Part shown: positions 39,003 through 48,609 of the stretch, piece by piece | Layout: every line of letters begins with the position of its first letter | Position numbering within the stretch: position 1 is the first letter of the stretch | Assembly: GCF_009674495.1 (NCBI RefSeq) | Contig: NZ_WKJN01000015.1 | Coordinates: 81,814 to 145,813 of the forward strand | DNA from: Duganella alba | GTDB taxonomy: Bacteria; Pseudomonadota; Gammaproteobacteria; Burkholderiales; Burkholderiaceae_D | Reading direction: 5' to 3' | Length of the DNA: 64,000 bases | Program-made: the position numbers and the translations under genes | The notes under the pieces: model-generated | What the model was told of the DNA's origin: nothing | The model's database searches: none | Seen by the model: the letters and a program-made list of their open reading frames with translations, nothing else

Positions 39003-41111
39003 ATGACTCAAACTCTGCTCATCGAACTGCTGACCGAAGAACTGCCGCCGAAGGCGCTCGCCAAACTGGGCAAGGCTTTCGCGGACGGCATCGTCAACGG
39101 CCTGAAATCGCGCGACTTCCTGGAAGCCGACAGCGTCGCCACCGCCTATGCCACACCGCGCCGCCTGGCCGTCGCCATCACCAAGGTGCGTGCCGTATCG
39201 CCGGATAAAATGATTCGCGAAAAAATCCTGCCTGTGAGCGTCGCACTCGACGCCGCCGGCGCGCCATCCGCGCCACTGCTGAAAAAGCTGGCAGCGATGA
39301 ACCTTTCGCACGTCACCGTGGCTGACATGGAGCGCGCTCAGGACGGCAAAGCCGAAAGCTTCTTCTATACCTCGCTGGCTGCCGGCAGCAATCTGCTGGT
39401 CGGCCTGCAAACGGCGCTGGAAGAATCGGTCGCCAAGCTGCCGATTCCTAAAGTGATGAGCTACCAGCGTCCGGACGGCGCCACCGTGCAGTTCGTGCGC
39501 CCTGCCCACGCGCTGATCGCGCTGCATGGCGACGCCGTGCTGCCACTGACCCTGCTGGGCCTGACCGCATCGAACGTCACCGAAGGCCACCGCTTCCTGA
39601 CCGCACCGGGCCAGCGCGCCGTCACCATCGCCAACGCCGATGTCTACGCCGCCACGCTGGCAAGCGAAGGCAAAGTGCTGGCCTCCGTCGAACAGCGCAA
39701 GGAACAGATCCGCGCCGAGCTGCTGGCCAAGGCCGGCGCCGACCTGGTGCTGATGCCTGAAGCGCTGCTGGACGAAGTGTCCGCGCTGGTCGAATGGCCG
39801 GTGGTCTACGAATGCAAGTTCGAGGAAGAGTTCCTGGCCGTGCCGCAGGAATGCCTGATCCTCACCATGCAGACCAATCAAAAGTATTTCGCGCTGACCG
39901 ACACCAACGGCAAGCTGCGTTCGCGCTTCCTGATCGTCTCCAACATCGCCACCGACACGCCGACCGCCATCATCGACGGCAACGAGCGCGTGGTGCGCCC
40001 TCGCCTGTCCGACGCCAAGTTCTTCTTCGAGCAGGACAAGAAGAAAACGCTGGAATCGCGCCTGCCGCTGCTGGACAAGATCGTCTACCACAACAAACTG
40101 GGCACGCAAGGCGCGCGCGGCGAACGCGTTGCGGCGCTGGCCGGCTTCATCGCCACCGCCATCGGCGGCGACGCCACGCTGGCGCAACGCGCCGCCAAAC
40201 TGTCGAAGGCCGATCTGGTCACCGAAATGGTCGGCGAGTTCCCTGAGCTGCAAGGCATCATGGGCACCTACTACGCCCGCAACGACGGCGAGCCTGAAGA
40301 CGTCGCGCTGGCCGCGTCGGAACACTACCAGCCACGCTTCGCCGGCGACAGCCTGCCGACCACCGTCACCGGCACCGCCGTGGCACTGGCCGACAAGCTG
40401 GAAACCCTGGTCGGCATCTGGGCCATCGGCCTGGCGCCGACCGGCGACAAAGATCCGTTCGCGCTGCGCCGCCATGCGCTGGGCGTGCTGCGCATGCTGA
40501 TTGAAAAGCGTTTGTCGCTGTCGATCAGCAGCCTGCTGTCGCATGCCGCGCAGCTGTTCCAGTCGGTGCCCGGCTTCAAAGATCCATCGGCCGACGTCGC
40601 GACCTTCATGTATGACCGCCTGCGCGGCATCCTGCGCGAGCGCGGCTTCTCGGTCAACGAGATCGAAGCCGTGGTCGCCCAGAACCCGGACCGCCTGGAC
40701 GACATCGTGCAGCGCCTGGAAGCCGTGCAGGCCTTCGCCGCGCTGCCGGAATCGGCCTCGCTGGCCGCCGCCAACAAGCGCATCACCAACATCCTGAAGA
40801 AGAACGAGGAAGCCCTGGCCGCCGTCGGCGAACAGGGCGTCAACGTCTCGCTGTTGCAGGACGCCGCCGAGAAAAACCTCAACACCGCCGTGGTGCGCGT
40901 GCTGCCGGAAATCGACGCGGCCTTCAACAACGGCGACTTCGCCGGCACGCTGAAAACGCTGGCCCAGCTGAAGGACGAAGTGGATGCCTTCTTCAACGAC
41001 GTCATGGTCATGGCCGAAGACGTCGCCCTGCGCAACAACCGTCTGGCGCTGCTGTCCTCCCTGCACGGGATGATGAACCGCGTGGCCGACATCTCGAAAC
41101 TGGCGGCGTAA
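39003..41111 (+). CDS. glyS: glycyl-tRNA synthetase beta subunit
   Basis: The 702-residue subunit opens [20 protein letters not shown] and has the HD-like middle and the anticodon-binding C-terminus of the family ([20 protein letters not shown], then [20 protein letters not shown]). It supplies tRNA recognition for GlyQ. The next gene starts directly at the base after its stop, so glyQ-glyS-gmhB-plsC form one operon. Confidence 0.97.
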   Translation: MTQTLLIELLTEELPPKALAKLGKAFADGIVNGLKSRDFLEADSVATAYATPRRLAVAITKVRAVSPDKMIREKILPVSVALDAAGAPSAPLLKKLAAMNLSHVTVADMERAQDGKAESFFYTSLAAGSNLLVGLQTALEESVAKLPIPKVMSYQRPDGATVQFVRPAHALIALHGDAVLPLTLLGLTASNVTEGHRFLTAPGQRAVTIANADVYAATLASEGKVLASVEQRKEQIRAELLAKAGADLVLMPEALLDEVSALVEWPVVYECKFEEEFLAVPQECLILTMQTNQKYFALTDTNGKLRSRFLIVSNIATDTPTAIIDGNERVVRPRLSDAKFFFEQDKKKTLESRLPLLDKIVYHNKLGTQGARGERVAALAGFIATAIGGDATLAQRAAKLSKADLVTEMVGEFPELQGIMGTYYARNDGEPEDVALAASEHYQPRFAGDSLPTTVTGTAVALADKLETLVGIWAIGLAPTGDKDPFALRRHALGVLRMLIEKRLSLSISSLLSHAAQLFQSVPGFKDPSADVATFMYDRLRGILRERGFSVNEIEAVVAQNPDRLDDIVQRLEAVQAFAALPESASLAAANKRITNILKKNEEALAAVGEQGVNVSLLQDAAEKNLNTAVVRVLPEIDAAFNNGDFAGTLKTLAQLKDEVDAFFNDVMVMAEDVALRNNRLALLSSLHGMMNRVADISKLAA

Positions 41112-41693
41112 ATGGGTACGCCGTCCATGAAACTGATCATTCTCGATCGCGACGGCGTTATCAACCACGATTCGCCGGACTTCATCAAATCGCCGGCCGA
41201 GTGGATTCCCATCCCCGGCTCGATGGAAGCGATCGCGCGCCTGAACCAGGCCGGCTACCGGGTGGTGGTGGCGTCGAACCAGTCGGGCATCGCCCGCGAG
41301 TTCTTCGACATGACCATCCTCAACGCCATCCACCAGAAGATGCACAACCTGGCGCAGCAGGTGGGCGCCGACATCGACGCGGTGTTCTTCTGCCCGCACG
41401 CGGCGGCCGACAACTGCGACTGCCGCAAGCCCAAGCCGGGCATGTTCACAGAAATCTCGCAGCGCTATAAAATCAGCCTGAAAGGCGTGCCGGTGGTCGG
41501 CGATTCGCTGCGCGACCTGCAGGCCGGCTACGTCAGCGGCTGCGTGCCCTACCTGGTTTTGACCGGCAAAGGGGAAAAGACCCAGGCCACCGGCGGCCTG
41601 CCGCCCGGCACCGTGGTGTTCCCGGACCTGGCGGCGATGGTCACGCACCTGCTGAAAACCAGCGTGCCGCCGGCGCTGCACGTCGTCAGTTAA
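41112..41693 (+). CDS. gmhB: D-glycero-D-manno-heptose 1,7-bisphosphate 7-phosphatase
   Basis: The 193-residue HAD phosphatase has the DxD nucleophile pair in LIILDRDGVINHDSPDF, the second motif VVVASNQSGIAREFF, and the zinc-binding loop FCPHAAADNCDCRKPKPGMF with its Cys/His set. VVGDSLRDLQAG ends the fold. It makes heptose-1-phosphate for the lipopolysaccharide inner core, which WaaC in this window would use once activated. ATG 41127 is an alternative start. Confidence 0.92.
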   Translation: MGTPSMKLIILDRDGVINHDSPDFIKSPAEWIPIPGSMEAIARLNQAGYRVVVASNQSGIAREFFDMTILNAIHQKMHNLAQQVGADIDAVFFCPHAAADNCDCRKPKPGMFTEISQRYKISLKGVPVVGDSLRDLQAGYVSGCVPYLVLTGKGEKTQATGGLPPGTVVFPDLAAMVTHLLKTSVPPALHVVS

Positions 41694-41712
41694 ACAGTTT
41701 TTGGAGTCTGCA

Positions 41713-42453
41713 TTGGGTCATCCCATTTTATTTTTACGTTCCCTGATCTTCACCATCGTCATGGTGGTATCGACCATCGTCTGGTCCTGCGTGTGCTTCC
41801 TGGTGGCGCCGCTGCCGTATGCGAACCGCTTCTTCGTCACCTCGCGCTGGAACGTCTTCATGATCTGGTGCCTGAAGGTCATCTGCGGCATCCGCTACGA
41901 AATCCGCGGCCAGGAAAACTTCCCGGACGCGCCGGCCATCGTGCTGTCCAAGCACCAGTCGGCGTGGGAAACCATCTTCCTTCTGCCGAACATGCCGCGC
42001 CCATTGGTGTTCGTGTTCAAGAAGGAGATCCTGTACATTCCCTTTTTCGGCTGGGCCATGGCGCTGCTGCGCATGATCCCGATCGACCGCAAGCAGGGCA
42101 AGCACGCCTTCAAGCACGTGGTCCGTCACGGCAAGCGCCGCCTGGCGCAGGGCCTGTGGATCATCATGTTCCCGGAAGGGACGCGGATTCCCGTCGGCCA
42201 GGCCGGCAAGTACAAGAGCGGCGGCACGCGCCTGGCGATCGAGACCGGCGCCGTGGTGGTGCCGATTGCCCACAATTCGGGTGAGTGCTGGCCAAAAAAC
42301 TCTTTCATCAAACGCCCAGGCCTTGTTACAGTATCGATAGGCAAACCAATCTCGCCGGAAGGCCAAACCCCGGACAGCATGATGCAACAGGTGGAAACTT
42401 GGATAGAATCAGAAATGCGCGTCATTTCGCCCCACGCCTACAACGCTGGTTAG
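41713..42453 (+). CDS. plsC: 1-acyl-sn-glycerol-3-phosphate acyltransferase
   Basis: The start is probably TTG 41713 (GHPILFLRSLIF), because a GGAG SD lies 6 bases before it; TTG 41701 has none. A membrane helix (LIFTIVMVVSTIVWSCVCFL) precedes the PlsC domain. The first box reads LSKHQSAWETIFL, that is HX4E in place of HX4D, seen in some betaproteobacterial members. Then come FKKEILYIPFFGWAMALL, the FPEGTRIPVGQ box and VPIAHNSGECW. It makes phosphatidic acid at the inner membrane. Its end overlaps the next gene by 55 bases in another frame. Confidence 0.88.
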   Translation: MGHPILFLRSLIFTIVMVVSTIVWSCVCFLVAPLPYANRFFVTSRWNVFMIWCLKVICGIRYEIRGQENFPDAPAIVLSKHQSAWETIFLLPNMPRPLVFVFKKEILYIPFFGWAMALLRMIPIDRKQGKHAFKHVVRHGKRRLAQGLWIIMFPEGTRIPVGQAGKYKSGGTRLAIETGAVVVPIAHNSGECWPKNSFIKRPGLVTVSIGKPISPEGQTPDSMMQQVETWIESEMRVISPHAYNAG

Positions 42454-43415
42454 ACGATCTGGCGACGCTGGTCAAACCGGCGTCCCCCGATCCGAATCAG
42501 CCGGACCTGTTTGGACGGGAGGCGTCGGCGCCTCCCAAGCCGGTGTACACCACGCCGGTGTGGTCGGTTCCGCCGACGCCTGCCTCATCGACAACCCCTC
42601 CTCCCGTATCGCCTTACGTCGCTCCGCCGGAAACGGCCGTCCCGGTCAAAACCAAACCGCTGGTGGCGCCGCCGTCCGAGCAGCCGCCGCGCCGCCAGCT
42701 GATGGTCGGTGATTTCATCCTCGAATACGAACTGCGGCGCTCGACGCGGCGCTCGATCGGCTTCATGATCGACGACGACGGCCTGCGCGTGACCGCGCCC
42801 AAGCGCATCAGCATCGCCGAAATCGACGAGGCGATCCGCACCAAGCAGCACTGGATCCTCAGCAAACTCAAAGAGCGGCGCGAGCGCCGCGCGGCGCGGC
42901 TGCAAAAGCCGCCGGTGGAATGGATCGACGGCACGCAGATTCCGTATCTGGGCCAGGACATCACCTTGCGGCTGCTGGTGGGCGGACGTAACCGCAGCAT
43001 CTACAATCCCAACACCCGCGAGCTGTGGATGACGCTGATGCCGGGCGCCAGCGAAAACCTGCTGAAGGAACGCGTCAAGGCCTGGTATCAGCAGCAGGCC
43101 AAGACGCTATTTGAAGAGCGATTGGACCTGTACGCCGGCCGCCTGGGCGTGCAGTACCACTCCTTCGGCCTGACCTCGGCCGGCACGCGCTGGGGCTCGT
43201 GCACGGCCGACCGCAAGATCCGCCTGAACTGGAAGCTGATCCACTTCTCGCTGCCGCTGATCGACTACGTGGTGGCGCATGAACTGTCGCACATCCTGGA
43301 GATGAATCACAGCCAGCAGTTCTGGGACACCGTTGGCCTGATTTATCCCGAATACGACGAAGCCAAAAACCTCCTCCGCAAACGCTCGCAAGAGCTGCCT
43401 GTGCTGTTCCCCTGA
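42399..43415 (+). CDS. YgjP-like (DUF45/WLM) zinc metalloprotein
   Basis: The best start is TTG 42399 (DRIRNARHFAPRLQRWLDDL) with an AGGTGG upstream; it gives 338 residues and overlaps plsC by 55 bases. The first 100 residues are Pro-rich. The metallopeptidase domain follows: FILEYELRRSTRRSIGFMID, SFGLTSAGTRWGSCTADRKI and the zinc motif VVAHELSHILEMNHSQQFW (HExxH form). The family is widespread, lies in the cytoplasm, and its activity is poorly known. The first in-frame ATG is near 42702, so a shorter product is possible. Confidence 0.82.
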   Translation: MDRIRNARHFAPRLQRWLDDLATLVKPASPDPNQPDLFGREASAPPKPVYTTPVWSVPPTPASSTTPPPVSPYVAPPETAVPVKTKPLVAPPSEQPPRRQLMVGDFILEYELRRSTRRSIGFMIDDDGLRVTAPKRISIAEIDEAIRTKQHWILSKLKERRERRAARLQKPPVEWIDGTQIPYLGQDITLRLLVGGRNRSIYNPNTRELWMTLMPGASENLLKERVKAWYQQQAKTLFEERLDLYAGRLGVQYHSFGLTSAGTRWGSCTADRKIRLNWKLIHFSLPLIDYVVAHELSHILEMNHSQQFWDTVGLIYPEYDEAKNLLRKRSQELPVLFP

Positions 43416-43432
43416 AACCCAGAAAGAAGTCC

Positions 43433-44812
43433 ATGCAATGCATTCCTCGCAAGACCTTGCCGGCGGCGTTGCTGCTGTGCTTTGCAGCCAACGGCGCCAT
43501 GGCCGCCGACGCCGCTCCCAACGTCACCGCCCACCAGGCGGAGATCGACCAGATCGTCAAGGAGATTTCGCCGCAGCGCATTGAGGGCTATGTGCGCAAG
43601 CTGGTCAGCTTTGGCACCCGCCACACCATGTCCGACACGGTGTCCGACACGCGCGGCATCGGCGCCGCGCGGCGCTGGATCAAGGGCGAACTGGAACGCT
43701 GCGGCGCGGCGGCCGGCGGCCGCCTGCAGGTCGGCTACGACAGCCATGTGCATCCGGTGATGGCGCGCCTGAGCCAGCCGACCGAGATCGTCAACGTGGT
43801 GGCCACGTTGCCCGGCACGCAGGCGGAATCGGTGGACCGTATGTACGTGGTGAGCGGTCACTACGACTCGCGCGTGACCGATGTCATGAACGCCACCAGC
43901 GACGCGCCGGGCGCCAACGACGACGCCTCCGGCACCGCCGCCGTGATCGAAATGGCCTGCGTGATGGCGCGCCACCAGTTCGACGCCACGCTGGTGTTCA
44001 TGACCGTGGCGGCCGAGGAGCAGGGCTTGCTGGGCGCCGCCAACTGGGCCGAGCTGGCCAGGCAGAAGAACTGGAATATCGCCGGCATGCTGAACAACGA
44101 CATCATCGGCAGCTCGCGCGCCGACGACGGCCATGTCGACAACACGCAAGTGCGCCTGTTCGCGGAAGGTATCCCGGCGGTCAAGGACATGTCGGATGCA
44201 AACCGCGCGCTGGTCGCCACCGGCGGCGAGAACGACTCCATCACCCGCCAGCTGGCGCGCCACATCAAGGAAGTGGGCGAGCGCTATGTCGACAAGTTCA
44301 GCGTCAACGTCATCTACCGGCGCGACCGCTACCTGCGCGGCGGCGACCACAGCCCGTTTCTTGATCGCGGCTACGCGGCGGTGCGCTTCACCGAACCGAA
44401 CGAAGACTTCAACCACCAGCACCAGGATTTGCGCGAGGAAGGCGGCAGGAAAATCGGCGACCTGCCGGAATACGACGACTTCAACTACATCGCCCAGGTG
44501 GCGCGGGTGAACGCGGCATCGCTGTCGTCGCTGGCGCTGGCGCCGGCCGCGCCGCAGCAGGTCAAGGTGCGCACCGCCAAGCTGGATAACAATACGGAAC
44601 TGGTGTGGCAGGCCAACAAGGAACCGGACCTGGCCGGCTACCGCATCGTCTGGCGCGACACCACCGCGCCGCAGTGGCAGGGCGCGCTCTACGTCGGCAA
44701 CACGACCCAGTACGTCATCCCGCGCTCCAAGGACAACTTCCTGTTCGGCGTGCAGGCGGTCGACAAGGACGGCAACGTCAGCGTCGCCACCTACCCGCTG
44801 CCGCAGCGCTAG
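43433..44812 (+). CDS. exported M28-family metallopeptidase with fibronectin-like C-terminus
   Basis: The 459-residue protein has a signal peptide (cut near GAMA/AD). The M28 zinc set is visible: H in VVSGHYDSR, D in PGANDDASGTAA, the EE pair in TVAAEEQGLLGAAN, D in GMLNNDIIGSS, and H in NEDFNHQHQDL. The final 90 residues (LVWQANKEPDLAGYRIVWRD) form a fibronectin III-like module. Such enzymes are secreted aminopeptidases that trim peptides. It fits a scavenging lifestyle alongside the hydroxyproline genes. Confidence 0.88.
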   Translation: MQCIPRKTLPAALLLCFAANGAMAADAAPNVTAHQAEIDQIVKEISPQRIEGYVRKLVSFGTRHTMSDTVSDTRGIGAARRWIKGELERCGAAAGGRLQVGYDSHVHPVMARLSQPTEIVNVVATLPGTQAESVDRMYVVSGHYDSRVTDVMNATSDAPGANDDASGTAAVIEMACVMARHQFDATLVFMTVAAEEQGLLGAANWAELARQKNWNIAGMLNNDIIGSSRADDGHVDNTQVRLFAEGIPAVKDMSDANRALVATGGENDSITRQLARHIKEVGERYVDKFSVNVIYRRDRYLRGGDHSPFLDRGYAAVRFTEPNEDFNHQHQDLREEGGRKIGDLPEYDDFNYIAQVARVNAASLSSLALAPAAPQQVKVRTAKLDNNTELVWQANKEPDLAGYRIVWRDTTAPQWQGALYVGNTTQYVIPRSKDNFLFGVQAVDKDGNVSVATYPLPQR

Positions 44813-44818
44813 ACCAGG

Positions 44819-46102
44819 CTAGAAAAGGGACGGCAGCAGGGCCAGGGTGCGGCGGGTGGCGCCGCGGTGCTGGTTGGCGAAGGCCAGGGCATTGTGGCCC
44901 ATCGTCGCGCGGGTGGCGGTGTCGCCCAGCAGGCTGGCGGTGGCGGACATCAGGCCGGCCGCGTCGGTGACGCGCTGCGCCCCGCCGGCGGCCAGGGCGT
45001 CTTCGGTCACCAGTTCGAAGTTGAAAGTGTGCTGGCCGATCAGCACCGGCTTGCCCAGCGCCGCCGGTTCGATCAGGTTCTGGCCGCCGAGCGGCAGCAG
45101 GCTGCCACCGACAAAGGCGATATCGCACGCCGAGTAGTAGGCGAACATTTCGCCCATCGAGTCGCCCAGCAGCACAGCTACGCTGCCCGGCATGGCGCCG
45201 CCGTCCAGCGCCAGCCTGCTGCGGCGTTCGACCGTCAGGCCGCGCGCGGCGATCATGTTTTCCACTTCATCGAAGCGCTGCGGATGGCGCGGGACGATCA
45301 GCAGCAGCAGGTCGGCCGGCAGCGTTGTGCGCGCGCTCATGAACGCTTGCAGGATCAGTTCTTCCTCGCCTTCGCGGGTGGAGGCGCACAGCAGCACCGG
45401 ACGTTCGCCGATGGCGGCGCGCAGGGCGATGCCGATGGCCAGCGCCGCATCCGGCACCACCACGTCGAACTTGATGCTGCCGGTGACCTCCACGCGCTGC
45501 ACGCCCAGCGAGCGCACGCGCTGCGCGTCAGCTTCCGTCTGCGCAGCCACCAGCGCGATGCCGCGCGCGGCGTCGGTCAGCAGGGAGCCAAAGCGCGTGG
45601 CCTTGCGCAGCGAACGTTCCGACAGGCGGGCGTTGGCCAGCACCACCGGCACGCCCTTGGCGCCGCAGACGGCGATCAGGTTCGGCCAGACTTCCGTCTC
45701 CATCAGGATGCAGACGCCGGGCTGGAAATGGCGGATGAAGCGCGACACCATGCTGCCCGTGTCATACGGCAGATAGGATTGCACCAGGCGCGCGCCGTGT
45801 TTGGCGAACAGCGCCCTGCCGGTGGCGCGGCCGGTTGGCGTCATGTGCGTGAGGATGATGCGGCTTTGCGGATACTCGGCCAGCAGCGCGTCGACCAGCG
45901 GCTCGGCGGCGCGCGTTTCGCCGACGGAGACGGCGTGCACCCACAGCACCGGCGCGGCGGCGCTGCCATCGGCGCGGCCGTAGAAGCCCAGCCGCTCGCC
46001 CCAGTGCTGGCGATAGCCCGGTTCCTTGCGTCCACGCAGCCACAGGCGCGTCAGCACCAGCGGCAAAGCCAGCCACCACATCAGGGAATAAAACAGACGC
46101 AT
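44819..46102 (-). CDS. waaA: 3-deoxy-D-manno-octulosonic acid (Kdo) transferase
   Basis: The 427-residue GT30 enzyme opens with a membrane-proximal helix (LFYSLMWWLALPLVLTRL). It then shows WVHAVSVGETRAAEPLV with the catalytic Glu, ILMETEVWPNLIAVCGAKGV, RHPQRFDEVENMIAARG and GGQNLIEPAALGKPVLIG. It attaches Kdo to lipid A at the inner membrane. It follows waaC by 3 bases; together with gmhB this supplies the LPS inner core. Confidence 0.94.
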   Translation of the reverse strand: MRLFYSLMWWLALPLVLTRLWLRGRKEPGYRQHWGERLGFYGRADGSAAAPVLWVHAVSVGETRAAEPLVDALLAEYPQSRIILTHMTPTGRATGRALFAKHGARLVQSYLPYDTGSMVSRFIRHFQPGVCILMETEVWPNLIAVCGAKGVPVVLANARLSERSLRKATRFGSLLTDAARGIALVAAQTEADAQRVRSLGVQRVEVTGSIKFDVVVPDAALAIGIALRAAIGERPVLLCASTREGEEELILQAFMSARTTLPADLLLLIVPRHPQRFDEVENMIAARGLTVERRSRLALDGGAMPGSVAVLLGDSMGEMFAYYSACDIAFVGGSLLPLGGQNLIEPAALGKPVLIGQHTFNFELVTEDALAAGGAQRVTDAAGLMSATASLLGDTATRATMGHNALAFANQHRGATRRTLALLPSLF

Positions 46103-46105
46103 AAA

Positions 46106-47098
46106 TCAGCCCAACAGACTCCGGGCCGCAGCCAGCACTTCCGCCACCGATGGCGGCGTGCCCTGATCACCCAGATTGATAATGCGCGGCGACCAGTTGC
46201 CCTCGGTCTTCCAGCGCGGCGAATCGGCATAAATCTCCACCGTCGGCCGCACGAAGGCCGCCGCGATGTGTACCAGTCCCGTGTCGACGCCGATCACCAG
46301 CGACGCCCGGCGCGCCAGCATGATGGCGTCGGCCATCGGCAGCTTGGGCAGCACCACCGCATTTGGCAGGCCGGCGGCGATCCTCTCGGCCTCCGCCAGC
46401 TCCTTCGGCGCACCCCACGGCAGCAGGACAGGCATCGGCGCCAGTTCCTTGCCCAACGCGATCCAGTTTTCGGTAGCCCACTTCTTGGCGTCGCGCGCGG
46501 TGCCGTGGAAGAACACCGCATACGACACCGGCATCCACTCGGGACGCGGCGTATCGTCCGGCAGCGACGGCAGGCCGAAATCGGCCGGCGTATCGACCGC
46601 ATAGCCCAGCGCCGCGCCGGCGACGATGCGCCCCCGCGCCACCGCGTGCGTGCGCGGGTCGGTCGGAATGCTCAGATGATGGAAGATGCGCGAGATGCCC
46701 TCGTAGCCCGAACCTTCGCTGCCGTTGGCCAGGCCGACCTTGCGGCCGCGCTTGGCCACGCGCGCGGCGCCCATGATGATGCCGGTCTTGAGCAGGCCCT
46801 GGGTATCGAACACGAAATCGTATTCCTGCTGGCGCAGCGTGCGGAAGAAGTGCTTGATCTCGGCGCGCGTCTCCGGCTTGCCGAGACTCTTGCGCCAGCG
46901 CCGCAGCGCGAACGGAATCACGTTGCGCACGCGGGCGTTCAGCCGCACCAGGCTGACAAAGCCCTCCTCCACCACCCAGTCGATATTCGCGTCCGGGTAA
47001 TGGCGGGCGATGTCGGCCACCATGGGCATGTTATGCAGCACGTCGCCCAGGGACGACACGCGCACCAGCAGGATATTCAGCGGCTTTTGATTCGGCAT
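46106..47098 (-). CDS. waaC: lipopolysaccharide heptosyltransferase I
   Basis: The 330-residue GT9 transferase has NILLVRVSSLGDVLHNMPMV at the N-terminus, VDWVVEEGF-like acceptor residues (IDWVVEEGFVSLVRLN), LPWGAPKELAEAERIA and the donor-site ASLVIGVDTGLVHIAAAFVR. It adds the first L,D-heptose to Kdo. It lies 6 bases from the phosphomannomutase gene, in a leftward group with waaA. Confidence 0.93.
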   Translation of the reverse strand: MPNQKPLNILLVRVSSLGDVLHNMPMVADIARHYPDANIDWVVEEGFVSLVRLNARVRNVIPFALRRWRKSLGKPETRAEIKHFFRTLRQQEYDFVFDTQGLLKTGIIMGAARVAKRGRKVGLANGSEGSGYEGISRIFHHLSIPTDPRTHAVARGRIVAGAALGYAVDTPADFGLPSLPDDTPRPEWMPVSYAVFFHGTARDAKKWATENWIALGKELAPMPVLLPWGAPKELAEAERIAAGLPNAVVLPKLPMADAIMLARRASLVIGVDTGLVHIAAAFVRPTVEIYADSPRWKTEGNWSPRIINLGDQGTPPSVAEVLAAARSLLG

Positions 47099-47104
47099 CG
47101 CAGT

Positions 47105-48487
47105 TTAGAACGGCAGCTCCGCGTCAGGCTTGGCAGCCAGGATCACGCTCTTGAACTGGCCCTGGATGCGTGCCAGCGCGGCCGGCGTTTCCGCCTCGAA
47201 GCGCATCACGATCACCGGCGTGGTGTTCGAGGAACGCGCCAGGCCGAAGCCGTCCGGGTATTCCACGCGCAGGCCGTCGATGGTGATGATGCGCTCATTG
47301 CCAGGGAACTTGGCGTCGGCGCGCAACTTGTCCATCACGCTGAAGTTCTCGCCTTCCTTCAGGTGCAGGTGCAGCTCCGGCGTGCTGTCCGACTGCGGCA
47401 GCGCGTTCAGCAGCGCCGACGGGTCTTGCTGTTTGGTCAGGATCTCCAGCATGCGCGCGCCGGCGTACAGGCCGTCGTCGAAGCCGTACCAGCGGTCCTT
47501 GAAGAAGATGTGGCCGCTCATTTCGCCGCCCAGCGGGGCGCCGGTTTCCTTCAGCTTGGCCTTCACCAGCGAGTGGCCGGTCTTGTACATCAGCGGCACG
47601 CCGCCCGATTTCTCGATGTACGGCGCCAGGTGGCGGGTGCACTTGACGTCGTACAGGATCTGCGCGCCCTGGTTGCGCGACAGCACGTCCTCCGCGAACA
47701 GCATCATCTGGCGGTCCGGATAGATGATCTGGCCGTCCTTGGTCACCAGGCCCAGGCGGTCGCCGTCGCCGTCGAAGGCCAGGCCGATCACGGCGTCGGT
47801 CTCCTGCAGGCAGCGGATCAGGTCCTGCAGGTTTTCAGGGTGCGCCGGGTCCGGATGGTGGTTGGGGAAGGTGCCGTCCACTTCGCAGAACAGCTCGATC
47901 ACTTCGCAGCCCATGCCGCGATACAGGTCGCCGGCGAACGCGCCGGCCACGCCGTTGCCGCAGTCGACCGCGATCTTGATCGGACGCGCAATCTTGACGT
48001 CGCCGATGATGCGCTGCAGGTATTGTTCGCGGATATCGTGGGTGCTGTAGGCGCCAGGATTGGCGACGGCCGAACCGTCGTGCGCCAGGATGCTGTCGTA
48101 CAGGCCGGTGATCGCCTCACCGTGGATGGCCTCGCCGGCCAGCACCATCTTGAAGCCGTTGTAGTCCGGCGGATTGTGGCTGCCGGTGACCATGATGCCC
48201 GAAGCCGCGCCCAGCACGTTGGTGCCGAAGTACACCATCGGCGTGGCCACCACGCCCAGGTCGATCACATCGACGCCGGACGATTGCAGGCCTTCGGCCA
48301 GCGCTTTCGCCAGCGACGGGCCGGACAGGCGGCCGTCACGGCCGATCACGACTTTCTGCTCGCCCTTGGCCAGCGCGGCGCGGCCGAAGGCGGCGCCGAT
48401 CTGGTGCGCCACGCCGGCGTCCAGGGTGTTATCGATGATGCCGCGAATATCGTAAGCTTTGAAAATGGTTTTGGATAAGGTGACCAT
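47105..48487 (-). CDS. phosphomannomutase/phosphoglucomutase
   Basis: The 460-residue AlgC/ManB-type enzyme has the phosphoserine loop GIMVTGSHNPPDYNG (S103), the metal-binding loop AFDGDGDRLGLV, the sugar-specificity loop ...GGEMSGHIFFKDRWYG and a C-terminal phosphate site (RSSNTTPVIVMRFEAET). It interconverts hexose 6- and 1-phosphates and feeds nucleotide sugar synthesis, including glucose-1-phosphate for RfbA further along. Confidence 0.94.
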   Translation of the reverse strand: MVTLSKTIFKAYDIRGIIDNTLDAGVAHQIGAAFGRAALAKGEQKVVIGRDGRLSGPSLAKALAEGLQSSGVDVIDLGVVATPMVYFGTNVLGAASGIMVTGSHNPPDYNGFKMVLAGEAIHGEAITGLYDSILAHDGSAVANPGAYSTHDIREQYLQRIIGDVKIARPIKIAVDCGNGVAGAFAGDLYRGMGCEVIELFCEVDGTFPNHHPDPAHPENLQDLIRCLQETDAVIGLAFDGDGDRLGLVTKDGQIIYPDRQMMLFAEDVLSRNQGAQILYDVKCTRHLAPYIEKSGGVPLMYKTGHSLVKAKLKETGAPLGGEMSGHIFFKDRWYGFDDGLYAGARMLEILTKQQDPSALLNALPQSDSTPELHLHLKEGENFSVMDKLRADAKFPGNERIITIDGLRVEYPDGFGLARSSNTTPVIVMRFEAETPAALARIQGQFKSVILAAKPDAELPF

Positions 48488-48609
48488 GGTTGGGAGTGTG
48501 CGTGCGGGATTAGTAGGAAGGAGCTTGCCTGCATTGCAGCAGACACAACTTTCATATAGTAATTGTGATAATGGCGCCGCGCAAGCCTTGCAATTGTGCG
48601 GTGCGCAAA

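Noticed and set aside
38010..41681. Very long open frame on the minus strand opposite glyQ, glyS and gmhB
   Set aside because: It is an antisense shadow caused by high third-position GC in the real plus-strand genes. Its translation is His/Arg/Gln/Val-rich without domains.
44867..48478. Open frame of about 1200 codons on plus opposite waaA, waaC and the phosphomannomutase gene
   Set aside because: The minus strand holds three well-conserved enzymes with correct motifs; the plus frame is low-complexity and has no start signal.
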